DNA of 64,000 nucleotides from Prosthecodimorpha hirschii. Its GTDB lineage: Bacteria; Pseudomonadota; Alphaproteobacteria; Rhizobiales; Ancalomicrobiaceae. The translations under genes were made by a program, and so were the position numbers. The notes under the pieces are model-generated. The model had not been told where the DNA came from. It searched no databases and saw nothing but the letters and a program-made list of their open reading frames with translations. Positions 26,699-34,282 of the stretch are shown in pieces. Each line of letters begins with the position of its first letter. Position 1 is the stretch's first letter. The DNA is taken from assembly GCF_001305515.1 (NCBI RefSeq), contig NZ_LJYW01000001.1, forward strand, positions 978,307 through 1,042,306, given 5' to 3'.

Positions 26699-27706
26699 TC
26701 AGACCCCGGCCGGCGCCGGCACCGGCTCGCCGGCCGCGGCCGCCAGCCGCGCCACGATGGCGTCGTCGACCTCGAACCAGCCGGCCGCCTCGATGCGGGC
26801 GCGCGCCTCGGCCGAGCGGTCGAACGGCATCCGGACCGGCTGGTCGGGCCGCTCCGGCCGCGCGGTGCGGACGGCGGCCGCATAGTCGGAGACCCGGCGG
26901 CGGAAATCCGCGGCATCGCCGAACAGACCCGGGTCGATCGCCAGGAAGAAGAAGCCGCAATCGCGATAGTCGGCCGGCAGCGCGCCGCCGCCGACCATCA
27001 TGCCGAGCAGTTGCACCACCAGCGCGATGCCCGAACCCTTGTGGCCGCCCCAGACCCGCACCGCGCCGGCGAGCGCCGCGACCGGATCCTCGGTCGCCAC
27101 GCCGGCCGAATCGAAGGCCATGCCGGGCGGCAGGGGTCGGCCGAGCCGCTCGGCGAGAACCAGTTCGGCGATCATCATCACCGACGTGCCGGCATCGAAG
27201 ATGATCGGCTGGTCGTCGGACGGGAACGCGAAGGCGATCGGATTGGTGCCGAAGCGCCCCTCCGTCGCCCCATGGGGAGCCACGCGCGGCGCCGAACTGC
27301 CGGCGGCCATCGCGACCAGCCCGGCCTGCGTCGCCATCTCCAGATAGTGGGCATACATGCCGCTATACCAGGTATTGTTGGCCCCGACCGCCGCCAGACC
27401 GTTGGCCTGCGCCTTGGCAATGCCGGTCCGAACCGCGAAAGGCGCGACCAGATAGCCGTTCTGGTCGCCACCGTCGATCAGCGCGGAGACCGGCGTCTCG
27501 CGCACGATGCGAATGCGCTCCGGCTGCGGCGGCTCGGTGGTGCGCTCGATCAGCGACAGCGCGCGCGACAGGCCCGCGAAACCGACGCCGCGCAACTCGC
27601 AGCCGACAATCTGATCCGCGATGGTGCGCGCCGCATCCGCCGGATAGCCGGCCCGGCGGAAAGCCGCCAGCACGAGCCGGTCGGCGGCATCGATCGCAAT
27701 CCGCAT
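26699..27706 (-). CDS. Malate/L-lactate dehydrogenase family (LDH2-type) oxidoreductase
   Basis: The 335-residue NAD(P)-dependent dehydrogenase of the Ldh_2 family (malate, ureidoglycolate, sulfolactate or 2-oxo acid reductases) shows NNTWYSGMYAHYLEMA with the catalytic His (about 118-133), FGTNPIAFAFPSDD and GGHKGSGIALVVQLLGMM (about 230-247). Translation starts at an ATG at 27706. The TGTCGACA site at 27720-27727 is 14 bp upstream. It is divergent from the amidohydrolase-SDR pair and convergent with the big operon, and may oxidise a 2-hydroxy acid product of the pathway. Confidence 0.87.
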   Translation of the reverse strand: MRIAIDAADRLVLAAFRRAGYPADAARTIADQIVGCELRGVGFAGLSRALSLIERTTEPPQPERIRIVRETPVSALIDGGDQNGYLVAPFAVRTGIAKAQANGLAAVGANNTWYSGMYAHYLEMATQAGLVAMAAGSSAPRVAPHGATEGRFGTNPIAFAFPSDDQPIIFDAGTSVMMIAELVLAERLGRPLPPGMAFDSAGVATEDPVAALAGAVRVWGGHKGSGIALVVQLLGMMVGGGALPADYRDCGFFFLAIDPGLFGDAADFRRRVSDYAAAVRTARPERPDQPVRMPFDRSAEARARIEAAGWFEVDDAIVARLAAAAGEPVPAPAGV

Positions 27707-27719
27707 GGTGTGCCCCTTC

Positions 27720-27727
27720 TGTCGACA
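27720..27727 (-). promoter_or_regulatory. TGTCGACA palindrome before the LDH2-type gene
   Basis: TGTCGACA, within the 10-bp palindrome CTGTCGACAG (27719-27728), lies just upstream of the dehydrogenase start. It matches the sites at 12162-12169 and 27888-27895 and fits a GntR/FCD-type half-site pattern. Confidence 0.45.
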
Positions 27728-27822
27728 GATGACAGGATTCCACGATCGCGATCGGGGGTCGAGACGCGCATCGCCGGCGCCGCCGCAAAAGCCCGAACGC
27801 GGACCGCATAACAGCTTGAACA

Positions 27823-27896
27823 TTGATGGATCGCCGGCGGAGGGCTAGCATCCGGACCCGGGCCCTTTCGAGACCCGCCGGTCAATATGTCGACAC
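27823..27896 (+). promoter_or_regulatory. Promoter and operator candidate of the amidohydrolase gene
   Basis: TTGATG (27823-27828) and TAGCAT (27846-27851), 17 bp apart, form a plausible sigma-70 promoter. The 15-mer TCAATATGTCGACAC (27882-27896), an exact inverted copy of 12161-12175, lies downstream and ends 16 bp before the GTG, where a bound repressor would block transcription. Confidence 0.45.
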
Positions 27897-27912
27897 TCAA
27901 GGAACGTTTCCC

Positions 27913-28968
27913 GTGACCATGGTCGCCAAGTCGCGTCACATCCCGGTCCGTCCGGAATGGCTCGCCCTGACCCGCGAGGCCGCGCTCGAGCCGGACCGGC
28001 CGATCGTCGACGCCCATCATCATCTCTGGACGCGGCCCGGCAACCCTTACGGGCTGGCGGAATTCGGGGCCGACATGGCCGACGGGCACCGGATCGTCGC
28101 GTCGATCTTCGCCGAGTGCCATGCCGAATATACCGAGGATGCCGATCCGGCCCTGCGCTCGCTCGGCGAGACCGCCTATGCGACGCGCTTGGCGATCGAG
28201 AGCGAGGCAACCGGCGGCACCCGCGTGGCGGCCGGCATCATCGGCCATGTCGATCTCAGGATCGGCGCGCGGGCCGGCGACGTGCTCGACCGTCACGTCG
28301 CCCTGTCGGAGGGCCGCTTCAAGGGCATCCGCAACACCTCCGCCCATCATCCGGACCCGGAGGCGCGCGGCTCGGACATCTCGCCGCCGGAAGGCCTGAT
28401 CGCCGACCCGGAGTTCCGCCGCGGCTTTGCGGCGCTCGGTCCCCGCGGCCTCGTCTTCGACGCCTGGATGTATCACCACCAGCTCGGCGAGCTCGACGAC
28501 CTCGCGGCCGCCTTCCCGGACACGACAATCGTGATGAACCATGTCGGCGGCCCGAACGGCATCGGGCCCTATGCCGGACGGCGCGACGCGGTCTTCGCCG
28601 ATTGGCGCGCCGGCATGGCGGCGGTTGCCCGGCGACCGAACGTGGCGGTGAAGCTCGGCGGCCTCGGCATGCGGCTCGCCGGCTTCTCCTTCCACGAGCG
28701 CGAGCGCCCGCCGGGCTCGGCTGATCTCGCGGCGGCGTGGCGGCCCTATATCGAGACGGCGATCGAGCTGTTCGGTGCCGACCGCGCCATGTTCGAGAGC
28801 AATTTCCCGGTCGACAAGGGCACCGCGTCCTACGGCCTCTTCTGGAACGCCTTCAAGCGGATCGCCGCCGACGCCGCGCCGGCAGAGAAGGCGGCGCTGT
28901 TTGCCGGCACCGCCGCGCGCATCTACCGGCTGGGGCCGATCCCCGGCCTGACCGGGGGTGCCGCGTGA
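27913..28968 (+). CDS. Amidohydrolase family 2 (TIM-barrel) metal-dependent hydrolase
   Basis: This roughly 351-residue protein has the amidohydrolase-2 signature VDAHHHLWTR (about 30-39) with the metal HxH, IFAECHAEYTE, MNHVGGPNGIGPY with the barrel His (about 212-224), and FESNFPVDKGTASYG with the C-terminal Asp. Relatives include lactone hydrolases and decarboxylases of the ACMSD/LigI/LigY class. GTG 27913 is 8 nt after AAGGAA; ATG 27919 is an alternative. Its stop overlaps the SDR start (GTGA). Confidence 0.88.
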   Translation: MTMVAKSRHIPVRPEWLALTREAALEPDRPIVDAHHHLWTRPGNPYGLAEFGADMADGHRIVASIFAECHAEYTEDADPALRSLGETAYATRLAIESEATGGTRVAAGIIGHVDLRIGARAGDVLDRHVALSEGRFKGIRNTSAHHPDPEARGSDISPPEGLIADPEFRRGFAALGPRGLVFDAWMYHHQLGELDDLAAAFPDTTIVMNHVGGPNGIGPYAGRRDAVFADWRAGMAAVARRPNVAVKLGGLGMRLAGFSFHERERPPGSADLAAAWRPYIETAIELFGADRAMFESNFPVDKGTASYGLFWNAFKRIAADAAPAEKAALFAGTAARIYRLGPIPGLTGGAA

Positions 28969-29702
28969 GCGCGCCGGTCCTCCTGGTGACCGGTGCCGGG
29001 CGCGGCATCGGCGCCGCCGTCGCGCGGCTGGCCGGCGCCCGCGGCTACCGGGTCGCGGTCAACTATCGCCAGGACGGCGAGGCGGCGGCGGCGACCGTGG
29101 CGGCGATCCGGGAGGCCGGCGGCGAGGCCGAGGCCTTCGCGGCCGATGTCGGCGACGCGGACGCCATCCCGGCTCTGTTCGACGCCGTGACGGCACGTTT
29201 CGGCCCGATCACCGATCTCGTCAACAATGCCGGACTGATGGGCGGACCGACGCGGCTGGTCGACCTTGAGACCGAAGAACTCGAACGGCTGTTCCGCACC
29301 AATGTCTTCGGCACCATCCTGTGCTGCCGGGAGGCGGCGCGGCGGATGTCGCTGTCGCGCGGCGGCGCCGGCGGACGGATCGTCAACGTCTCGTCGATCG
29401 CCGCCGTCAACGGCAGCATCGGCGAGCGGGTCCACTATGCGGCCAGCAAGGGCGCGGTGAACAGTTTTACCATCGGCTTCTCGCGCGAGGTCGCCCGCGA
29501 CGGCATCCGCGTCAACGTGTTCAGCCCCGGCCTGACCGCGACCGAGCTCAACCCGCCGGAGCGGATCGCCCGGCTGGGACCGACCGTCCCCTATGGCCGG
29601 GCCGGCGAACCGGACGAGATGGCGCGCGGCATCCTCTGGCTCCTGTCGCCGGAGGCCGAATATTGCATCGGCGCCAACCTGACCATGTCGGGCGGGCGTT
29701 GA
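28965..29702 (+). CDS. Short-chain dehydrogenase/reductase
   Basis: The 245-residue classical SDR has the cofactor motif TGAGRGIG (about 9-16), NNAG (about 88-91), the catalytic Ser in VSSIAAVNGS and the YAASK motif (about 160-164). Arg and Asn after the second strand (NYRQDG) suggest NADP(H). It is translationally coupled to the amidohydrolase (GTGA). It probably interconverts an alcohol and a ketone in the same pathway. Confidence 0.9.
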   Translation: MSAPVLLVTGAGRGIGAAVARLAGARGYRVAVNYRQDGEAAAATVAAIREAGGEAEAFAADVGDADAIPALFDAVTARFGPITDLVNNAGLMGGPTRLVDLETEELERLFRTNVFGTILCCREAARRMSLSRGGAGGRIVNVSSIAAVNGSIGERVHYAASKGAVNSFTIGFSREVARDGIRVNVFSPGLTATELNPPERIARLGPTVPYGRAGEPDEMARGILWLLSPEAEYCIGANLTMSGGR

Positions 29703-29995
29703 GCGCGGAAGAAATTTGGAGTCGCGCCGGCGTCCGAGCGGTGCGTCCGGGCAGCCGCCGCCGCCGCTTCCGGCACACGCACGGCAAGTCGGGATCGGCG
29801 CGCCCGCGGCGCGGATCGTTCTGCACGACAGGAATCGGACGCCGGATTGAGATCAGACGGCGGACGGGACGCATTCTGCGGCTTCGGCCGCCACCGATCG
29901 GCCGGCAGGCGCCATGCGGGCTTGCGGCAGATCGATCCGCCGGGACGTCGCCCGGCGGTCTCTTCGAACAACAAGGACAGGAGCCGAAGGCGCCC

Positions 29996-30844
29996 ATGCT
30001 GAACCACCGGATCGAAGGCGGATTGCGGGGGACCACGCTGGTCCTGATCCATCCGCTCGGCGGCGACCTGACCTTCTGGTCGGATCTCGGCCTCGGGGCC
30101 GTCGCCCCGGGCGGCAGCGTGGCGGTCGACCTCGCCGGCGCCGGGGCCTCCGCGCTCGGCGACCGGCCGGCGACGATCGCGCGCCATGCCGAGGACCTGT
30201 CGGATCTGATCGACGCGCTCGGCCTCGGCCGCGTGGTCGCGGTCGGCTGCGCGATCGGGTCGATGACGGCGGCCGCGCTGGCGGCCCGGCGACCGGACCG
30301 GGTCGCCGGTCTGGTGCTCGCCAATGCGGTGGCGTCGACCATCCCGTCCGCGCGGGCCATGCTGGCGGCGCGCGCCGATGCGGTCGCGCGCGACGGTATG
30401 GCGGCCGTGCTGCCCGGCGCCGTCGAGCGCGCCTTCCTGGACCAGCCGCAGGACGACCGCTACCGACGCTACTACGAGCGCTTCGCCGCCCAGGACGCGA
30501 TCGGCTATGCGGCATCGATCCGCGGCATCCTGGACGCCGACATCCGCACCGAACTCGCCGCCCTCGCCTGCCCGACCTTGGTCGTGACCGGCGGCCGCGA
30601 CGTGCTGCTGCCCCCCGAACGCGGCCGCGAGGTCGCCGACCTGGTTCCCGGCGCCCGCTACGAGACCTTTCCCGAAGCCGCCCATTTCCTGCCCTACCAG
30701 ACCCCCAACCGCTTCCGCACGCTCCTCGCCGATTTCCTGGCGGAGATCGACCGCGCCGGACCGCAGGCAGGCGACCATAAGGGGACGGCCATAGACGGGC
30801 GACCACAGGCAGGCGACCATCGGCAGGCGATCACAGGCGGGTGA
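29996..30844 (+). CDS. Alpha/beta-hydrolase fold protein lacking the catalytic Ser
   Basis: The 282-residue protein has an alpha/beta-hydrolase fold (VLIHPLGGDLTFWSDL, AVDLAGAG, ARRPDRVAGLVLANA, EAAHFLPYQTP with the His). The nucleophile elbow reads VAVGCAIGSM (about 81-90): Ala86 sits where Ser is expected, next to Cys85. It may be a non-hydrolytic member (lyase, decarboxylase or isomerase) or use Cys. I chose the ATG at 29996; the long upstream open frame is only GC-rich background. The last 26 or so residues are encoded by the 14-bp tandem repeat and are not part of the fold. The 293 bp before it show nothing clear. Confidence 0.75.
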   Translation: MLNHRIEGGLRGTTLVLIHPLGGDLTFWSDLGLGAVAPGGSVAVDLAGAGASALGDRPATIARHAEDLSDLIDALGLGRVVAVGCAIGSMTAAALAARRPDRVAGLVLANAVASTIPSARAMLAARADAVARDGMAAVLPGAVERAFLDQPQDDRYRRYYERFAAQDAIGYAASIRGILDADIRTELAALACPTLVVTGGRDVLLPPERGREVADLVPGARYETFPEAAHFLPYQTPNRFRTLLADFLAEIDRAGPQAGDHKGTAIDGRPQAGDHRQAITGG

Positions 30845-30933
30845 CCACAGGCAGGCGACCACTGGCAGGCGACCATAGACGGGCGACCATCGGCAGGCGA
30901 CAATAGACGGGCGACCGCTGGCAGGCGACCGTC
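30766..30933 (+). repeat. 14-bp tandem repeat, twelve copies
   Basis: Twelve head-to-tail 14-bp units with consensus GGCAGGCGACCATC run from 30766 to 30933, mostly differing at one to three positions. The array starts inside the hydrolase gene and extends 89 bp beyond its stop. Because 14 is not a multiple of 3, each unit shifts frame, and the stop (30842-30844) arises from one variant unit. Confidence 0.92.
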
Positions 30934-31074
30934 CGAAGGACGCCCGCCGCCCGGGAGCGGCACGACGCCAGGACGCCCCCGGCCGGCCCCGCCCGCATTC
31001 TCGCCGCAGAGGCCCAAAGCGCCCATTCAGGAGGTTGCCTTCGCGGTCCGCCTTCGCTATGTCCATGACGGTCT

Positions 31075-31148
31075 GCGGGTATAGCTCAATGGTAGAGCAG
31101 CAGCCTTCCAAGCTGAATACGCGGGTTCGATTCCCGCTACCCGCTCCA
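31075..31148 (+). tRNA. tRNA-Gly (anticodon TCC)
   Basis: A 74-nt cloverleaf: acceptor GCGGGTA/TACCCGC with discriminator T and encoded CCA, D-arm GCTC...GAGC, anticodon loop CTTCCAA (TCC), and T-arm GCGGG-TTCGATT-CCCGC. The anticodon stem has one G-A pair at its base, as seen in related tRNA-Gly genes. Confidence 0.95.
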
Positions 31149-31285
31149 ACCGACCGAAACGGATCCCTGACGGCCTCTTCAGGATTTCCTCAGAGCGGGG
31201 AATCACGCGGCGTGCTGCCGGCTTTGGCAGTGCGCGCGCGCAGCTTCGCCCTTCAGTGAGCCGACAGCACCCGCCGAAGCTCCCT

Positions 31286-31774
31286 CTCAGAGAATACGGG
31301 TGAAGGCGTCGCGGCGATGCCGGCCGCCTCGGCCGCCCGCACGTGAAGGATGGCGTGATTGCCGTCCGCCTGGAAAAGACCGGCGAGTTGGTGACCATCC
31401 GCATGGCGCCGCCGCTGGCCGCCACGATCGCCGCCGGCCCGACGGGCGACCGCACCGACATCGCCGGCGAGCGCCGGCGGACGACGACGACGGAAGGCTT
31501 CGGCAACCGGTTCCGCGACTGGTGCCGGGCGGCGGGCATCGACAAGTCGGCCCACGGCATCCGCAAGCTCGCTGCCACCACGGCCGCCGAGAACGGCGCC
31601 ACGGCCTCGGAACTGGACGCGATGTTCGGTTGGAGCGGCGGCGGCATAGCGTCGATCCAAACCCGCGCAGCCAACCGCAAGCGCCTTGGGCTGGCAGCGT
31701 CCAACAAGCTGGTCGGAACAGACCCGGAAAATCCTATTCCCTCACCCAATGGACAGGTGAGGGATTCACACTAA
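31286..31774 (+). pseudogene. Degenerate tyrosine recombinase (integrase) remnant
   Basis: The C-terminal catalytic half of a phage-type integrase is recognisable. RRRGD with the first catalytic Arg and LGRPHVKDGVIAVRLEKTG follow an in-frame TGA (31301-31303). Further on come HGIRKLAATTAAENGA (HxxR box) and GWSGGGIASIQTRAANRKRL, where the catalytic Tyr appears replaced by Gln. The N-terminal DNA-binding half is missing; about 140 codons stay open from 31304. Its position between two tRNA genes fits the decayed end of an integrated element. Confidence 0.8.
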
Positions 31775-31808
31775 AAAACGTTTGTCTATCAATGCCTTAG
31801 AAAATGGA

Positions 31809-31893
31809 TGGTGGGGGAAGTAGGACTCGAACCTACGAAGGCTTAGCCAGCGGATTTACAGTCCGCCCCCTTTGCCGCTCGGGACATTCCCCC
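31809..31893 (-). tRNA. tRNA-Tyr (anticodon GTA)
   Basis: An 85-nt class II tRNA on the minus strand: acceptor GGGGGAA/TTCCCCC, anticodon stem-loop GCGGA-CTGTAAA-TCCGC, an extra arm, the T-arm GTAGG-TTCGAGT-CCTAC and encoded CCA. Confidence 0.95.
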
Positions 31894-32343
31894 ATGTGCC
31901 AGACGATGGGGACCACCGCGGAGGACACAGGCAGCCGGCTTTCTTGCGAAGCGCCGTTTGCGGGCGGAGTTATGGCGACCCGGCATCGCCCTGTCAACAG
32001 CCGTCCGGCGCTTTCAACAGCCTGCCCGGACTGGCGATTGCCGCCGCGGACTTTTCCGGCTCCGGAGCGCCACGCCGACCCGCCGGCCACGGGCAGCGCC
32101 CGCCCTGGCACCGCCGTCTGGATGCCGGGGAGCGGTTGCCCGGCGGTCTCGGTGCCGACGGTCCCGGTGCCGGCAATCCCCGCACCGGCGGTGCCGGTCT
32201 CGGCAGGCCTCAGAAGGCGGCCTTGCTGTCGAAGGTGGTGCCGATGATGGTGCAGGCCACCTCCGGGATGGTCACGTCGCCGGTGAACTGGACCAGCGGG
32301 AAGCTGCCGCCGGGAGATCCCGGATGACCGGGGCGGACGGCCG

Positions 32344-33111
32344 TCAGGAGGTCCAAATCCGAAACCGGATCCGCTCGCGGCCATGCTCGTCCGTATAGGT
32401 CGTGATGCCGGCAATTTGCGTCCCGACCGGGCACTTTGAGGCCTCGGAAAAGCAGTCTCCGTTCAGGATCATGACGGTCTTGTAGGGCATCGTCATGAAA
32501 GAATTCGCATCGACTTGACGCTGGAGAATACGCGGCGGCACGGCGACGACGCCATCGGCGAGCCCGAAACTGCCATGCCGGTCGACCAGGTCCCAAGTGA
32601 CGTCTTCGTAGACGAAGGCTTCCGGTCCCTGGCCGATGAGGGCAAAGAAATCCTCCAGGGATTCGGCAAAGACGCTTGGCGCCATGGTCAGCGGATCCAG
32701 GGAATAGACTGGCGACGCGGCCGTTCCGCCCCGTGACGGATTTTCGACCGCGAACTGCTCGCCCATGGCCGTGCCGGCAAAGCACCAGTACCGGTCGAGG
32801 TCGCCCGGCCAGGCGAATTTCCAGCATTCCGCTTCGTTCCACTGCTCGACGTCGATGACGGATTGGCCGGGCACGCCATAGATCTTCAGGAAGCCGCGGA
32901 AGAACGTCACGCCGTCCGGCCTGCGGCCCAGCCATCGCCGGAGGGTATCCGGGACGATTTCGGGCACCGAATTCGGCTCGATGTCCGGAGCACCGCCCGG
33001 GACGCCGGCTGCCGTCCCAGGGTCATCCGCAAAGGCCAGAATTTCGTTCAGACGATCATCGGCTTCGGTCATCACCTGAAGATCCCCGAGAGGGTCGGTC
33101 CGCAATGTCAC
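32344..33111 (-). CDS. SMI1/KNR4 (SUKH)-like protein
   Basis: This roughly 255-residue protein resembles SUKH-type proteins, many of them immunity proteins of toxin systems: FFRGFLKIYGVPGQSVIDVEQWN (about 70-92), WKFAWPGDLDRYWCFAGTAMGEQFAV (about 96-121) and VYSLDPLTM followed by a SLEDFFALIG segment. No toxin gene is adjacent. The first ATG (33111) is used; a second ATG lies about 14 codons on. Sequence downstream to 32227, in another frame, also looks protein-like, so the locus may be partly decayed. Confidence 0.6.
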   Translation of the reverse strand: MTLRTDPLGDLQVMTEADDRLNEILAFADDPGTAAGVPGGAPDIEPNSVPEIVPDTLRRWLGRRPDGVTFFRGFLKIYGVPGQSVIDVEQWNEAECWKFAWPGDLDRYWCFAGTAMGEQFAVENPSRGGTAASPVYSLDPLTMAPSVFAESLEDFFALIGQGPEAFVYEDVTWDLVDRHGSFGLADGVVAVPPRILQRQVDANSFMTMPYKTVMILNGDCFSEASKCPVGTQIAGITTYTDEHGRERIRFRIWTS

Positions 33112-33304
33112 CCGATCGCCTCACCCGACAGGAGATCGATTCCCGTCGGAATTGCAACCCCGGGCCATAGCCGCAGATGCGTCAGCGCCGGCGACCGAAC
33201 GGGAGCTCGGAACGCCATCGGGCCGGCTCCGACGGGCGCTGCGCCCTTCCCCCTGGCGCGCGGGCGGCCTATGGAAGGCGATCACGCACCGAGTGGCCCG
33301 CCCC

Positions 33305-34138
33305 ATGACCGAAGACCATCCCGACAAGCCCCGCGCCGCGCGCCCCGGCCGCCGGCCGTCCAAACCGCCGGTCGCGCAGCGTCGCCGCACCGGCGGCGGC
33401 AACCCGGCGCCGGAGGGGCGCGTCTTCCTCTACGGCCTGCATCCGGTCGAGATGGCGCTCGCCAATCCGGACCGGGTGATCCACGCCATCTACGTCACGC
33501 GCAATGCCGAAGCGCGGTTGAGGGAGCGCGGGCTGACCTTCCCGGTGGAGCCGCAACTGGTCGAGCCGCGCTGGATCGACGCGCGCGTCGGCGCCGACAC
33601 CGTCCACCAGGGCGTCCTGGTCGAGACCGAGACGCTGACCACGGACCGGATGTCGGCGCTGCGCAAGGCGCGGCTGGTGCTGGCGCTCGATCAGGTGACC
33701 GACCCGCACAATGTCGGCGCGGTGATGCGCTCGGCCGTGGCGCTCGGCGCCGACGCGCTGCTGACGACCACGCGGCACAGCCCGGAGGAGACCGGCGTTC
33801 TGGCCAAGTCGGCCTCCGGCGCGGTCGATCTCCTGACCCATGTCGAGGTGGTCAACCTGGCGCGCACGCTCAACGCGCTGCGCGACGACGGCTTCACGGT
33901 GATCGGGCTCGACAGCGACGGCCCGGAGCCGATCGAGGCGGTCCGGCCGGGCGCACGCACCGTGCTGGTGCTCGGCTCGGAGGGCAAGGGGCTGCGGCCG
34001 ATCACCCGCGACGCCTGCGACCAGATGGTCCGGCTCGACATGCCCGGCCCGATCAAGAGCCTCAACGTCTCCAACGCCGCCGTGCTGGCGCTCTATCTGG
34101 TCGGCCGCGCCATGCCGGCGGCGGACGGATCGGCGTAA
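33305..34138 (+). CDS. rlmB: TrmH-family rRNA 2'-O-methyltransferase (RlmB-like)
   Basis: This 277-residue SPOUT methyltransferase has a basic N-terminal tail, then GRVFLYGLHPVEMAL (substrate-binding domain). The three knot motifs follow: LALDQVTDPHNVGAVMRSA (about 125-143), LVLGSEGKGLRP (about 220) and IKSLNVSNAAVLALYL (about 250-265). RlmB methylates G2251 of 23S rRNA. The ATG at 33305 precedes the recognisable basic tail; the frame's earlier start has no support. It lies just upstream of tRNA-Thr, in line with a housekeeping region. Confidence 0.88.
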   Translation: MTEDHPDKPRAARPGRRPSKPPVAQRRRTGGGNPAPEGRVFLYGLHPVEMALANPDRVIHAIYVTRNAEARLRERGLTFPVEPQLVEPRWIDARVGADTVHQGVLVETETLTTDRMSALRKARLVLALDQVTDPHNVGAVMRSAVALGADALLTTTRHSPEETGVLAKSASGAVDLLTHVEVVNLARTLNALRDDGFTVIGLDSDGPEPIEAVRPGARTVLVLGSEGKGLRPITRDACDQMVRLDMPGPIKSLNVSNAAVLALYLVGRAMPAADGSA

Positions 34139-34257
34139 TACCGACGGCCCAGGATGCTGACGCACCGGGCCGTTGAAGGAGCGCGAATGTCTCATAGGCG
34201 TCAGTGGCATGAGAAATCCGCGTATCGAAGTCCGACGATCATTCCGTGACCGTCGGT
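34139..34257 (-). repeat. 119-bp dispersed intergenic repeat, copy B
   Basis: This is the inverted partner of 17887-18005 (87% identical over 119 bp, no gaps). It fills the gap between the convergent rlmB and DUF1203 genes, starting directly after the rlmB TAA. The hairpin arms CGGCCC...GGGCCG are next to rlmB. Confidence 0.85.
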
Positions 34258-34282
34258 ATGACCTGCAGCGGCCCGACGCCCG

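Noticed and set aside
30766-30933. The 14-bp array as a CRISPR
   Set aside because: Units are too short and contiguous with no spacers, and no cas genes are present.
31075-31148. tRNA-Gly as an active attachment site with a matching att repeat
   Set aside because: No second copy of its 3' end was found in the window and the integrase is degenerate.
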